47,940 bases of DNA from Sebaldella sp. S0638 (GCF_024158605.1 NZ_JAMZGM010000025.1:1-47940), one strand, 5' to 3'; positions 1 through 9,508 are shown, counted from the first letter of the stretch. Notes: generated by a model not told the origin, from the letters alone. Numbers and translations are program-made.

Positions 1-72
1 GCTGTCTATTTTGTGATACTCATTTTTTTATTTAAAAATTCTTCTTTTTTTCCTTGACATTTTATAACTGGT

Positions 73-1137
73 CTAAAATACATACTTTATTATTTCTTTA
101 TTCAGTATTTTTTCTACATCTTCAAAAAGCTTCTTATCTTTCATTCCGCTTCCGAGTTTTAGATTTGATTTATCTGCTTTTATTATTATTATTTCCTGTC
201 CGTTTTTTATTTCGGCACTTGTTACCGGAAATCCTGTTTTCTTGTCAAAAGTCATTATAAGATCAGGAAATGTTGCTATTCTCTTACTGTCTGTCTCTGC
301 CGTCATATACTCATTCCAGAAAGTAAGTTCATATTCATTTACCCACAGACTTCCTACATCGAATCCTCCGGCAGTATTCAGCTGAAATCTTCTTATGCTT
401 CCTTCTGTAAGCACAACACCGTCTAATACTTCTACTACATTTTTTACAGCTTTTTCCGGTGATTCTTCTAACCCGTCATAAAAAGTTTTCCCCAGCTCTA
501 TTGCATGATGTATACCGCCTATAGCCGCATTCTTTTTCAAATACTTGGCACTCACAGGATTTCTGGCTACTGCTACTAATCCTCCGGCGCCTATTGCTGC
601 TTGTCTTACCAGCTTTGCCGCATTATCTATACTTCCTTTTATCATTACTTCTGTATACATTCCGTTTTCTTTATTTCCACCTGCTGCTGTCTGATATGTC
701 ACATAATTCTCTATATCATGAAGACCGATACTTCCCATTACTCCGGTAGGGTGTGCTCTACCATTACATGGAGCATCTATAAGAGGTATACCGAGTTTTG
801 CAGATTGAAGCCATCCGTTAATTGAAGCTATTCCGCCGTTTTCATTGGTGATAATTCCTGCTATCTCTTTTCCCGAAATTTCCTTTAAAAGCTCTATTGT
901 CCTCACATAATCATCACCTGTTATATATTTGTCTTTAGCGGCTGGTGCGCCTACAGCTGATACTGTTACCACTATATCATCATCCTGCAGCACCTCAAGG
1001 GGCATTAATTCCGGACTGCCGTATTTCAGAGCCTCTCTCCCGAGAAGAATTCCTTCTTCTCTTGAGCCGCCGCCTCCGCCGCCGAGTATTGTTCCTCCTA
1101 CCAACGCATACTTTAATATTTCTTCATTTAAAATCAT
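73..1137 (-). CDS. DUF917 (S-Me-THD-like) family protein
   Basis: 354-residue cytoplasmic protein with no signal peptide or membrane segment. The N-terminus has the glycine-rich stretch typical of DUF917 proteins (TILGGGGGGSREEG, about residues 16-29), and the total length is normal for the family. DUF917 is related to hydantoinase/oxoprolinase-like proteins and to S-methyl-thiohydantoin desulfurase domains; the substrate cannot be read from the sequence. The gene lies 25 bases downstream of an OPT-family transporter on the same strand, so the two are probably co-transcribed, which suggests uptake of a small peptide-like or cyclic amide compound followed by its breakdown. ATG start with AGGGA a few bases upstream. 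Family assignment is from residue patterns recognised by eye; the role is inference. Confidence 0.8.
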   Translation of the reverse strand: MILNEEILKYALVGGTILGGGGGGSREEGILLGREALKYGSPELMPLEVLQDDDIVVTVSAVGAPAAKDKYITGDDYVRTIELLKEISGKEIAGIITNENGGIASINGWLQSAKLGIPLIDAPCNGRAHPTGVMGSIGLHDIENYVTYQTAAGGNKENGMYTEVMIKGSIDNAAKLVRQAAIGAGGLVAVARNPVSAKYLKKNAAIGGIHHAIELGKTFYDGLEESPEKAVKNVVEVLDGVVLTEGSIRRFQLNTAGGFDVGSLWVNEYELTFWNEYMTAETDSKRIATFPDLIMTFDKKTGFPVTSAEIKNGQEIIIIKADKSNLKLGSGMKDKKLFEDVEKILNKEIIKYVF

Positions 1138-1162
1138 TGTTAATCCCTGCTTTCTGAGTTTT

Positions 1163-2806
1163 CTATTTACTCATTATTCCAATGGCAACAAGAAGTGCAT
1201 AAACGAATCCTCCAAGTCCGTCACCGGCTATTAATCCTGCATCTATAAATTCTATAACTTTATTTCCAAATATAAGTCTGATTATTACTGCTATTATTAC
1301 TCCTATTCCGTAAATAGGATTATTTATCAGAAGACCAGTGGCAAAAAGCACACCCACCATTCTTTTAGGCCCGCCTATGATCTGCAGTACAGCTCCCGGT
1401 ATTGCCCAAAGCAGTAATGACTTCAGTACCTGAGGATCTGATGCTTTACTTATAGCCTCTGCAAATGTTTTACTTACAGGAGCCAAAAGCGGTGTTTCAT
1501 GTCCTAAAACAAACATTTTCAAAGTGGCAAGAACTACTATTATTCCTATAATACCACCTATCATCTCAATTATTACCTGCTGTTTTCTTCCGTATTTCTC
1601 ATGCTCTACATTTACTCCTCTTCCTCTGATTATCCATCCTGTTTTCAGATCGTATCCCATATCTGCAAAACAAGGTCCTGTAGAACTTATATATCCTGTT
1701 AGCAAAGCCAGTGAAATCAACGGAAATTTTAAAAATATCCCTATTGTCATAAATATTGTAGTGATGGCAAAAGCCGGAAACCATCCGGAATGCATTGCAG
1801 CCATTCCTACTATTAAAATAGCTACTGTACATGATACAGCTGCCCATAAAACCCATAAAACAAGCATAAATACGCTCATTTCTGTTACTATTCCCGAAAT
1901 AAATGCTATTACTACTGCTCCAGCTAAATATAATAAAAATCCTGTCATTATTGTCTTCTTAGCCTCAGCCTTTGTAACTGTATTTTTTGTATGTACAGCC
2001 GTATCTTTCGTTTTATGTTTTGTATCTTTCAGTATTATAACCAATGACTGAATAAGGGCCATAAGTCCTGCGCCTATCATAATTCCACTTGGTATGGAAG
2101 TTTTCCCTAATTCAAGCCCGTTGAACAGTACAGGTGAATATCCCCGTATTAACAAGCCTACTCCAAGTCCTATCATTGAGAAGATATTTGCTATGAATAC
2201 TATTCCTATTCCGGCAGCGGGTATATTAAAAGGTACTTTTCCAAAAGGAACTTTGAAAAGTCCGCATAATGCCCCTATTACTATACCTATCAGTAATTTT
2301 ATCCCTTTAGTACCTCCTTCGTCTCCTGCTTCCAGTGCCTGCGCTGTAGCTACACCCGGAGGCCATGCTTCATCTGCAGGAAATATTTCAGAATCAAATA
2401 TTTTCCCTACCACAAAAATGGAGATTGTTACTCCAATTACTGATCCTATTGCCATAGGCAGTATAAATTCATTTTTCCCAAGAACAATGAATATTCCTAC
2501 AGCCAGCAACCCACAGTTTGCCGCTGAAAATCCTGCACCTGATACTATTGTCTGCAGCATATTCTGACGTTCAAGTGATTTGAACTTCTTAAATGATGAT
2601 ACTGGTATTCTGGCTATTACCATTGCTATAATTGCACCTATCAGTGATGTATTCGGAGTTACCCCTACTTTTCCTATTATCTGCATACAGATGATTGCTG
2701 ATAATACAGCCAATACTATCCCCAATATAAGAGTTACCGGTTCAAAAGCACTAATTTTATCGAACTTTCCCCCTGGAGATACGTTACCTAATTTTTTCTC
2801 ACTCAT
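1163..2806 (-). CDS. OPT family oligopeptide/metal-chelate transporter
   Basis: 547-residue integral membrane protein with more than a dozen hydrophobic segments from about residue 25 to the C-terminus. The first helices (LILGIVLAVLSAIICMQ, then NTSLIGAIIAMVIARI), the charged loop with PADEAWPPGVATAQ and the late glycine-rich helices fit the bacterial OPT family of proton-coupled oligopeptide transporters. Start ATG has a GGAGGAATT ribosome site. It precedes a DUF917 gene by 25 bases, so a joint uptake and catabolism role is likely. A second, clearly divergent OPT protein is encoded at 35845-37464. Substrate unknown. Confidence 0.85.
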   Translation of the reverse strand: MSEKKLGNVSPGGKFDKISAFEPVTLILGIVLAVLSAIICMQIIGKVGVTPNTSLIGAIIAMVIARIPVSSFKKFKSLERQNMLQTIVSGAGFSAANCGLLAVGIFIVLGKNEFILPMAIGSVIGVTISIFVVGKIFDSEIFPADEAWPPGVATAQALEAGDEGGTKGIKLLIGIVIGALCGLFKVPFGKVPFNIPAAGIGIVFIANIFSMIGLGVGLLIRGYSPVLFNGLELGKTSIPSGIMIGAGLMALIQSLVIILKDTKHKTKDTAVHTKNTVTKAEAKKTIMTGFLLYLAGAVVIAFISGIVTEMSVFMLVLWVLWAAVSCTVAILIVGMAAMHSGWFPAFAITTIFMTIGIFLKFPLISLALLTGYISSTGPCFADMGYDLKTGWIIRGRGVNVEHEKYGRKQQVIIEMIGGIIGIIVVLATLKMFVLGHETPLLAPVSKTFAEAISKASDPQVLKSLLLWAIPGAVLQIIGGPKRMVGVLFATGLLINNPIYGIGVIIAVIIRLIFGNKVIEFIDAGLIAGDGLGGFVYALLVAIGIMSK

Positions 2807-3025
2807 AATTCCTCCTAAATTCGCATTACATTTACTATTTATATACTAACATTATTTTTCACCTACCGTCTAATATATTCTATTTATGTTGTATTATTTT
2901 CATTTATAAATAAAATTACAGGTACTCTTCTTCATTAATTAATTGTGTATTTTTAAAAGAAAATTTGTGTGATATCAGCTTTGATCTGAATATAGAATTG
3001 GATTTGTTTTTTTGTATATGAAAAG

Positions 3026-3061
3026 TAAAAAGGCTGTCTATATAATATTATTAGACAACCT
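3026..3061 (-). terminator. Rho-independent terminator after the HU gene
   Basis: Ten-base stem (AGGTTGTCTA with TAGACAGCCT read on the minus strand, one G-T pair), 11-base AT loop, followed by TTTTTA. It sits just downstream of the HU stop codon. Confidence 0.8.
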
Positions 3062-3074
3062 ATGTGTTTTTTAT

Positions 3075-3350
3075 TTACTTAGCAACTTTATCAGCTAATT
3101 TTTTTCCAACTTTGAATTTTACTACTTTTTTAGCAGCTATTTTAATTTCTTTTCCTGTTTGAGGGTTTCTTCCTTTTCTAGCAGCTCTTTTTTGAACTCC
3201 GAAAGTTCCCCATCCCACGAATTGAACTGTTTCTCCTTTAGTTAGAGATTTTTCTACAGTTCCTAAAAATTCATTAACTAATTCTTCTGATCTCTTTTTT
3301 GTTTCTCCTGTTGCCTTTGCATATGCCTCAATAAATTCTTTTTTTGACAT
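3075..3350 (-). CDS. hup: HU-type DNA-binding nucleoid protein
   Basis: 91-residue basic protein of the HU/IHF family. HU binds and bends DNA as a dimer and compacts the nucleoid. The sequence opens with MSKKEFIEAYAKATG, and the DNA-binding arm carries the family signature GTFG..KRAARKGRNPQTG followed by KEIKIAAKKVVKFKVGKKL. Length is the usual 90 residues. Start ATG has an AGGAGG ribosome site. It is flanked by its own promoter (3381-3410) and terminator (3026-3061), so it is monocistronic, as usual for HU. IHF subunit identity is less likely because of the plain 90-residue HU form and the single gene. Confidence 0.96.
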   Translation of the reverse strand: MSKKEFIEAYAKATGETKKRSEELVNEFLGTVEKSLTKGETVQFVGWGTFGVQKRAARKGRNPQTGKEIKIAAKKVVKFKVGKKLADKVAK

Positions 3351-3380
3351 ATAACTACCTCCTAAATTTTAGTCAAATCT

Positions 3381-3410
3381 ATTATACACCTTTTACCTCT
3401 CAATTTACAA
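3381..3410 (-). promoter_or_regulatory. Promoter of the HU gene
   Basis: On the minus strand TTGTAA, an 18-base spacer, then TATAAT, about 30 bases before the HU start codon. Good sigma-70-type match. Confidence 0.7.
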
Positions 3411-3536
3411 CACTTTTTTACTATTTTTTGCTAATTTATTTTAGAATTACTGTAAAAGGAACATTCCCGAACGATAGACCTCTTTATTTCAGGCACTTCC
3501 AGAGATCCAAATAAAAAGCCGGTCACATTAAATATT

Positions 3537-4193
3537 TCAATTTTTTTTTGTTCTTTCTTCAATTAATTCCTTGATTTTATCCTTTACCTCTTCTGCACTT
3601 AAAGAAGTTGAATCTAAAATTACGGCATCTTGTGCAATTTTTAACGGACTTTCCTCTCTATGCATATCATCATAATCTCTTGTTGTTATTTCTCTGAGTA
3701 TTTCCTCATATTCCACATTTTCACCTTTATTTCTCAGTTCTTCACATCTTCTTTCGGCACGTATTTCTGCATCTGCATTCAGATATACTTTCAGATCAGC
3801 ATCAGGAAATACTACAGTTCCTATATCACGGCCATCCAGAATCACATCTTTTGATTTTGAAAATGCCCTTTGAAGCTCCACCATCTTTTCTCTTACTTCT
3901 TTAACCACAGAGATCTTTGAGGCATTACTGGAAATCTCCCTTGTTCTTATTTTATCTGTTACATCCTCGTTATCCAGATAAAATCTGTTATCTTTCATAT
4001 CTATATTCAAATCTTCCAGCACTTTTAATTCTTTCTCACGATCAGAAAAATCTATTTTTTCTTTCATTAATTTATATGCAAATAGTCTGTACATTGCACC
4101 TGTATCCAGGTATGTAATTCCTATTTCGTCGGCTATCATTTTGGAGACAGTACTTTTTCCGCTGCCAGCCGGTCCGTCTACTGCTATTATCAT
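3537..4193 (-). CDS. cmk: Cytidylate kinase
   Basis: 218-residue cytoplasmic enzyme that phosphorylates CMP and dCMP with ATP in pyrimidine nucleotide metabolism. The P-loop is at the N-terminus (VDGPAGSGKSTVSKMIA), followed by LDTGAMYR and the substrate-binding GRDIGTVVFPDADLKVYL about residues 121-138; C-terminal DYDDMHREESPLKIA is also typical of Cmk. Length is normal. It is the last gene of a run ymdB-surE-prmA-cmk, 12 bases after prmA. The C-terminus is lysine-rich and encoded by a poly-A tract. No strong terminator is visible between it and HU. Confidence 0.96.
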   Translation of the reverse strand: MIIAVDGPAGSGKSTVSKMIADEIGITYLDTGAMYRLFAYKLMKEKIDFSDREKELKVLEDLNIDMKDNRFYLDNEDVTDKIRTREISSNASKISVVKEVREKMVELQRAFSKSKDVILDGRDIGTVVFPDADLKVYLNADAEIRAERRCEELRNKGENVEYEEILREITTRDYDDMHREESPLKIAQDAVILDSTSLSAEEVKDKIKELIEERTKKN

Positions 4194-4205
4194 ATCAAAA
4201 CCTCT

Positions 4206-5117
4206 TTATTTATATTCAAAAACATAAGAAATCCATTCATTTTCTTCTTTTTCATCTATTTTTCTAAAATTATGCTTTTCAGTTTTTTCCAGTATTTCAT
4301 GTTTTCTGGTTTTCAGTATACCTGAAAATATTACCAAAGCTCCCTGTTCCAAGACCTTTTCTATATCATCCAAAAGTTCCATAAGAGTATCAGCCAGAAT
4401 ATTAGAAACTACAATATCATATTTTTTATTAATATCATCTACCAGATTTCCTATAACGACGCTGTAATTACTAACCTCGTTATCATCCAGATTTTCTTTG
4501 GCTACAGCTTCCACTGCCGGATCTATATCTATTCCGTCTACTTTTTCCGCACCAAATTTTGACCCTACTATCATCAGTATTCCGGAACCGCATCCTATAT
4601 CCAGAAGATTTTTCTTCCCCGGAACATATTTCTCCAGCATCTTTATACAAAGTGATGTTGTTTCGTGAGTACCGGTACCAAAAGCCATTCTCGGATCTAT
4701 TTTGATAACAACCTCGTCTTCGTCAGATGTATATTCTTCCCATGAAGGCTTAATCACGATTTTATCTGTTATCTTAGTTGTATGAAAATATTTTTTCCAT
4801 TCGTCTTTCCATTCATTTTCATCACACTCATTAGTATAAAGAGTAAAAATCATCTCTTCTGTATCAGATAATTCTTCCAGCTTCTCTGAAAACATTTTCA
4901 GCTTTAACCGTGCGAATTTATTATTAGGAAAATATCCTATTATTTTCCATGTGTCATTAGCTATGCTCTCCTTGTGAAAATCCAGAACATTTTCAGTAAA
5001 AAAATCAATGAACTCAAATTCATTTACTCCGAGTTCAGAAAAAATACCTATGATCTTCTCTTTAGTTTCTTTCAAACGATCAGAATAATAATCTACTTTT
5101 ACTCTAAGCCATTTCAT
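4206..5117 (-). CDS. prmA: Ribosomal protein L11 methyltransferase
   Basis: 303-residue SAM-dependent enzyme that methylates ribosomal protein L11. The N-terminal half is the L11-recognition domain; the C-terminal methyltransferase domain starts at MAFGTGTHETTSLCI, then LLDIGCGSGILMI (SAM site), GIDIDPAVEAVA and the catalytic-region SNILADTL. Length is typical for PrmA. The ATG overlaps the surE stop by four bases (ATGA), indicating translational coupling. Function is firm from motifs; methylation of L11 in this organism is inferred from the family. Confidence 0.95.
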   Translation of the reverse strand: MKWLRVKVDYYSDRLKETKEKIIGIFSELGVNEFEFIDFFTENVLDFHKESIANDTWKIIGYFPNNKFARLKLKMFSEKLEELSDTEEMIFTLYTNECDENEWKDEWKKYFHTTKITDKIVIKPSWEEYTSDEDEVVIKIDPRMAFGTGTHETTSLCIKMLEKYVPGKKNLLDIGCGSGILMIVGSKFGAEKVDGIDIDPAVEAVAKENLDDNEVSNYSVVIGNLVDDINKKYDIVVSNILADTLMELLDDIEKVLEQGALVIFSGILKTRKHEILEKTEKHNFRKIDEKEENEWISYVFEYK

Positions 5118-5881
5118 TTATCTAATTCCTTTTCTATCTGAAGTCCGAATTTTTCATCTGTTAAGTCTAATGCCACAGGTGTAATAGAAACATAATTATC
5201 TTTCAGCACATAATAGTCACTGTGATAATTAGACGAATATTCCACTGCATTACCCGTTATCCAGAAATATTCATGTCCATTCGGGTCAAATCTTTTATCA
5301 AAATTTTCTTTATAATTTCTGTCTCCCTGAATAGTAAATTTATACCCTTTCAGCTCTTCACTCTTTACATTCGGTACATTTATATTCAAAAGTTTATATC
5401 TCGGAAACTGAAAATCTTTTATTTTTTCTATAAAATCTGCTGCAAAAACTGCCGCAGTAAGATAGTTTTTCCCATGATCGAACGGTTCAGATAAAGAAAG
5501 GGCTATTGATCTTATTCCCAAAAGTGCAGCTTCTGATGCAGCACCGAATGTACCGGAATAAAACAAGTCTACTCCCAGATTGGCACCTCTGTTTATACCG
5601 CTTATCATAAAATCAAACTCTATATCTCTGAATATTTCCCATCTTGCGAGCTTTACACAGTCAGCAGGCTTTCCGTTTACCATATATCCGAAAAAAGTTC
5701 CGTTTATTTTATATTTTCTGTATCTCAAAGGTTTATTAATTGTAAGACCATGTCCTGTCCCGCTGGCATCCTCATCAGGAGCCACTACATATACATCGTG
5801 TCCTCTCTCAATTAATGTCATAGCCAGTGTTTCTATCCCCTTAGCAAAAATTCCGTCATCATTTGATAGTAAAATTTTCAT
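5114..5881 (-). CDS. surE: 5'/3'-nucleotidase SurE
   Basis: 255-residue metal-dependent phosphatase of the SurE family, which dephosphorylates nucleoside monophosphates and is linked to stationary-phase survival. The N-terminal SNDDG with its metal-binding aspartates, VVAPDEDASGTGHGLT and later SGINRGANLGVDLFYSGTFGAASEAA are the family motifs. Length is normal. It lies 12 bases after ymdB and overlaps prmA by four bases. Confidence 0.95.
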   Translation of the reverse strand: MKILLSNDDGIFAKGIETLAMTLIERGHDVYVVAPDEDASGTGHGLTINKPLRYRKYKINGTFFGYMVNGKPADCVKLARWEIFRDIEFDFMISGINRGANLGVDLFYSGTFGAASEAALLGIRSIALSLSEPFDHGKNYLTAAVFAADFIEKIKDFQFPRYKLLNINVPNVKSEELKGYKFTIQGDRNYKENFDKRFDPNGHEYFWITGNAVEYSSNYHSDYYVLKDNYVSITPVALDLTDEKFGLQIEKELDK

Positions 5882-5893
5882 TTTAAGCTCCTC

Positions 5894-6667
5894 TTATATT
5901 GAAATATGGAGATTTACCCTTTCGATTTTCTCTGTTCTTCCATATTCATTTATATCTACTATTATACCGTTTATTTTTATATTTTCTTTACATACACTCC
6001 ATCTTGCAGGAAGACCGTCCTTGAATTTCTGTATGCTCTCTTTTTTATTCATGCCGAGTATACCGTCATGTCCACCGGTCATACCTATATCAGTGATATA
6101 TCCTGTTCCTCTGTGAAGTATTCTTTCATCTGCTGTCTGTGTATGAGTGTGTGTTCCATATACAAGAGACACATGTCCGTCAAGATTCCATCCCATTGCT
6201 TGTTTTTCTGACGTTGCCTCTCCGTGAAAGTCCACTATTATATTATTTGTTACTGCTTTTATTTCAGGCAGCAGCTCGTCTATTGCGAGAAAAGGACACG
6301 CTATAGGAGGCATGAAAACTTTTCCCTGTATATTAATAACTGCCAGCTTTTTCCCGTTTTTTTCCACTATAGTATAACCTTTACCCGGTGTTCCCGGTGC
6401 GAAATTCAGCGGTCTTATCATATTCTCTGTTTCATCTAAATAAGGATAAATTTCTCTTCTGTCCCATGTATGATTTCCCAGTGTTATTACATCTACTCCC
6501 AGATTAAATACTTTATTTGCTATCTTCGGAGTTATCCCGAAACCTCCTGCTACATTCTCCCCGTTAACTACAATAAAGTCAAACATATCCCTTTTATTTT
6601 CTAAATATCTTGCCAATGCTTCTCTGCCGGGTTCCCCCACCAGGTCTCCTATTATTAACAATTTCAT
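5894..6667 (-). CDS. ymdB: YmdB/TIGR00282-family metallophosphoesterase
   Basis: 257-residue calcineurin-like phosphoesterase. Metal-binding motifs are in order: IGDLVGEPGR, VNGENVAGGFG, LGNHTWDRREI, DFHGEATSEK and YGTHTHTQTAD, the standard YmdB set. In Bacillus subtilis YmdB is a 2',3'-cyclic-nucleotide phosphodiesterase encoded just after rny, and the same order exists here, with rny upstream but separated by a terminator hairpin. Start ATG follows AAAGGAAA. First gene of the run ymdB-surE-prmA-cmk. Physiological role (signalling or RNA turnover) is inferred from the family. Confidence 0.93.
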   Translation of the reverse strand: MKLLIIGDLVGEPGREALARYLENKRDMFDFIVVNGENVAGGFGITPKIANKVFNLGVDVITLGNHTWDRREIYPYLDETENMIRPLNFAPGTPGKGYTIVEKNGKKLAVINIQGKVFMPPIACPFLAIDELLPEIKAVTNNIIVDFHGEATSEKQAMGWNLDGHVSLVYGTHTHTQTADERILHRGTGYITDIGMTGGHDGILGMNKKESIQKFKDGLPARWSVCKENIKINGIIVDINEYGRTEKIERVNLHISI

Positions 6668-6715
6668 GTAAATATTTTCCTTTCTAAATAACAGAATAAA
6701 TTTTATAAAATTAAG

Positions 6716-6735
6716 GACGGTTTTTTCAAACCGTC
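6716..6735 (-). terminator. Terminator between rny and ymdB
   Basis: Perfect eight-base stem GACGGTTT/AAACCGTC with a four-base loop, just beyond the rny stop codon on the minus strand. The following tract is only moderately T-rich (CTTAATTTTA), so read-through into ymdB is possible. Confidence 0.65.
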
Positions 6736-6739
6736 TGTA

Positions 6740-8323
6740 TTATTTAGCATATTCAACTGCTCTTGTTTCTCTTACCACTGTAACCTTTATCTGACCCGGA
6801 TACTGCATTTTTTCTTCTATCTCTTTAGCTACTTCCCTTGCTATTAATGTCGATTTATCATCGTCTATTCTTTCAGGGTTCACTATAAGTCTTATTTCTC
6901 TTCCTGCCTGAATTGCATATGAACTTTCTATTCCTTCATAGTTATTCGCTATTTCTTCAAGCTGTTCCAGTCTTTTCAGATAATTTGACAATGTTTCCCT
7001 TCTTGCTCCCGGTCTTGAAGCTGAAATCGAATCCGCCGCCTGAACAAGGACTGCTTCCACACTCAGCTGCTCTACTTCATTATGGTGTGCTTCCACTGCA
7101 TTTATAACAGTTTCGTTTTCCTTAGAAAATTTTCTCAGGAATTCTCCCCCGTTTAATGCATGTGATCCTTCCTGCTCATGCGAGAACGCCTTTCCTATAT
7201 CATGCAGAAGTCCTGCTCTTTTAGCTACTTCCACATTCGCTCCCAGTTCCGCTGCAAGCGTAGCTGCTATATGCGCTACTTCTATTGAATGCTGTAATAT
7301 ATTCTGCCCAAATGATGTTCTGTATTTTAATTTCCCCAGCACTTTCAGAACCTGATTCGGAAGAGTAGGAATTCCTACTTCCAGAATAGCATGTTCTGCT
7401 GCATCCATTATTTTTTCGTCTACTTCTTCTTTTGCTTTTTCTACTACTTCTTCTATTTTTGTCGGATGTATTCTTCCGTCTGAAATTAATTTTTCCAGAG
7501 TTATTCTTGCTACTTCTCTTCTTACACCGTCAAATGAAGATAATACTACTGCTTCAGGTGTATCATCTATAATCAGATCTACTCCTGTTACTGCTTCTAT
7601 TGCTCTTATATTTCTTCCTTCACGCCCGATGATTCTTCCCTTCATCTCTTCACTAGGCAGCTGAATTACAGAAATCGTAGAATCTACTACATAGTCCGCA
7701 GCAGCTTTTGATATTGCTGTAGACATGATTCTCTTTGAGATTCTTTCTTTATCTCTTTCCACGTTATATTCAAAATCTCTTATCATCACTGCTTTATCAT
7801 GCTCAAGTTCACCCTGAAGTCTGTTTAATATAACTTCTGCTGCCTCTTCCTTAGTCAGTTCAGATATTTTTGTAAGTTCTGTTTCTTCTTTCTGTATCAG
7901 GTCATTAAGGGTATGTTCCTTTGTAACCAGAACTTCTTTTTGTTCTTCCAGTTTCAGTTCTCTTTCTTCCAGTCTTCCGGATCTTACCTCAAGATTTTCT
8001 TCTCTTTTCAGTAATCTTTCCTCTTTTACTGATACTTCGGCTTTCATAGCTTTTACTTCTTCGTCAGCCTCTTTTTTTACTCCCAGTAGTTCTTCTTTTA
8101 CTTTTATCATTTCCTCTTTTTTATAAGATTCCACTTCTCTTTCAACTTCTTTTTTAGTATCATCTAACTCTCTTTTAGCATTGAATATCTCCCCTTTTAA
8201 GTTATTCAGCTCTCCATATGTATTTTTATACTCTTTTTCTACTACAGATCTACTAATTAGATACCCTATAAAGAAAGTCAAAAGAAGAAATATTATTACT
8301 ACTCCAATCCAGACAAATGTCAT
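6740..8323 (-). CDS. rny: Ribonuclease Y
   Basis: 527-residue membrane-anchored endoribonuclease that initiates mRNA decay. Layout: N-terminal transmembrane helix (residues about 4-24), long charged coiled coil (about 30-190), KH RNA-binding domain (MKGRIIGREGRNIRAIEAVTG) and HD catalytic domain (LQHSIEVAHIA, then AGLLHDIGKAFSHE). The KH and HD motifs and the length match RNase Y closely. Start ATG follows AGGAG by nine bases. It lies 16 bases after a small exported-protein gene and is closed by a terminator at 6716-6735. Confidence 0.97.
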   Translation of the reverse strand: MTFVWIGVVIIFLLLTFFIGYLISRSVVEKEYKNTYGELNNLKGEIFNAKRELDDTKKEVEREVESYKKEEMIKVKEELLGVKKEADEEVKAMKAEVSVKEERLLKREENLEVRSGRLEERELKLEEQKEVLVTKEHTLNDLIQKEETELTKISELTKEEAAEVILNRLQGELEHDKAVMIRDFEYNVERDKERISKRIMSTAISKAAADYVVDSTISVIQLPSEEMKGRIIGREGRNIRAIEAVTGVDLIIDDTPEAVVLSSFDGVRREVARITLEKLISDGRIHPTKIEEVVEKAKEEVDEKIMDAAEHAILEVGIPTLPNQVLKVLGKLKYRTSFGQNILQHSIEVAHIAATLAAELGANVEVAKRAGLLHDIGKAFSHEQEGSHALNGGEFLRKFSKENETVINAVEAHHNEVEQLSVEAVLVQAADSISASRPGARRETLSNYLKRLEQLEEIANNYEGIESSYAIQAGREIRLIVNPERIDDDKSTLIAREVAKEIEEKMQYPGQIKVTVVRETRAVEYAK

Positions 8324-8339
8324 TCTTCGTTTCTCCTCT

Positions 8340-8717
8340 CTACTTCCTTTCCGCTACATCCTGTATTTTCCATTCATCGCCGACAAATTTCCATGTTATA
8401 TTAAAATACATGCTTTCAGATGCATAATTTAGGATCATAACATTTTTAGCTCTTCCGTTTTTTCCGAAATCAGGTTCCGAAATTATTATATTCACTTTTG
8501 AAAGACCATATTGTTTTAGATATTTAAGGACTATACTATTCTTAAATGTAGGTAAGAAATACTTTTCTAATTCTTCATATTGATTATTAACCGCAGTTTC
8601 CTTAAGTTCAGCAATAGTTTCCCCCAGTAATGTCTTGTTTTCAGTTGTATAATTTATTGCTGCACTTGAACAATTTATATAAATAAGCAATAAAGGTACA
8701 AGAAAAAATTTTTTCAA
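8340..8717 (-). CDS. Small exported protein of unknown function, TTG start
   Basis: 125 residues. The first 18 or so residues (MKKFFLVPLLLIYINCSSAA) form a signal peptide; the Cys at about residue 16 makes a lipoprotein possible, but YIN-C is a poor lipobox, so ordinary periplasmic export is equally possible. The rest resembles small NTF2-like accessory domains in its pattern (a helical start, then strands ending in ITWKFVGDEWKIQDV), but this is only a fold impression. Start is TTG, seven bases after GGAGG. It is 16 bases upstream of rny and probably shares its transcript. No function recognised. Confidence 0.7.
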   Translation of the reverse strand: MKKFFLVPLLLIYINCSSAAINYTTENKTLLGETIAELKETAVNNQYEELEKYFLPTFKNSIVLKYLKQYGLSKVNIIISEPDFGKNGRAKNVMILNYASESMYFNITWKFVGDEWKIQDVAERK

Positions 8718-8881
8718 TTCTCTTCCTCCGTACTACATGTTATTCATCATGTTATTTTAACATAATAAATCCTTAAAAGCAAGTTACAAATGCTTTGCTT
8801 TCCATACTTTAAGAATTTATTCGGTCTATATATAATTATGCTGAAATGTAATTAAACTTACTTTTTTCAGTATAAAATTTT

Positions 8882-9508
8882 TTACAGACTTTTTTCAAAA
8901 TGCTGATAATCTTTGAGAGATTTCCATTCTCCTCCCCATGTCCAGCCTCTTTTCTTAAATGCGTTATAGCAGACATCACCCTTCACTATCATACCTTTTC
9001 TTATATTTTTTCTGTCAAGATAATCCTTAGAATTTTTTGGTTCTATTATGTTATTTTTAATATAAGGATTTTGCACGGGATTAATATCTATTGCAAAACC
9101 GTACGCATGCTTTGAGAAAGATTTTTTCCCAGTCTTCGGTCTCACCGAAAATGCGTATGTGTTATTATCCTCCATGGAAAGTTCGTCAGAATTCCCGTAT
9201 TCATCAATTAGTCTGATTTTTTCTATGGGAAACTGTGCTTCATATAATTCCTGAAAGATCGCTTCTATATCCCCGGCAAGTTTTTTATTTATGATTATGT
9301 TACCGGCTTTTTCCTCATTTTCAAAATTAATATATTTCACCTTAACTAAAACCAGTTCTGACATTTTTACAGGCCCTGTTTCCCTGTAAGAATTACTGCT
9401 CATCACTGTTTTTATATCATCCGGAATTTCAAAAATACCTGTCTCTAATGTATTTGCAGATAAAATAAAGTTAAACGCTAATACTGCGAGTAAAATTTTC
9501 TTTTTCAT
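8882..9508 (-). CDS. Secreted M15-family D-alanyl-D-alanine carboxypeptidase-like peptidase
   Basis: 208 residues from ATG at 9508; an in-frame TTG 27 bases earlier is less likely because the AAGG ribosome site lies between. Residues 1-18 are a signal peptide. The peptidase domain carries the M15 zinc-site pattern: H134 and D141 (KHAYGFAIDINP), then a C-terminal WGGEW...DYQHFE with H203. Such enzymes trim peptidoglycan stem peptides or cross-bridges in the periplasm. Catalytic residues appear intact. It stands alone between two gene-poor stretches; no neighbour suggests a special substrate. Endolysin-type L-Ala-D-Glu specificity is possible, as in related M15 enzymes. Confidence 0.82.
   Translation of the reverse strand: MKKKILLAVLAFNFILSANTLETGIFEIPDDIKTVMSSNSYRETGPVKMSELVLVKVKYINFENEEKAGNIIINKKLAGDIEAIFQELYEAQFPIEKIRLIDEYGNSDELSMEDNNTYAFSVRPKTGKKSFSKHAYGFAIDINPVQNPYIKNNIIEPKNSKDYLDRKNIRKGMIVKGDVCYNAFKKRGWTWGGEWKSLKDYQHFEKSL

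Noticed and set aside
1-72. Possible hairpin or terminator at the left edge (GCTGTCTATTTTGTG)
   Set aside because: Resembles part of the HU terminator but its partner strand, if any, lies outside the window.
1524-2051. Plus-strand open frame of 175 codons
   Set aside because: Antisense shadow of the OPT transporter; no ribosome site, composition typical of a reverse reading of hydrophobic codons.
5580-6116. Plus-strand open frame of 178 codons
   Set aside because: Runs across the surE-ymdB junction antisense to both; no promoter or ribosome site.
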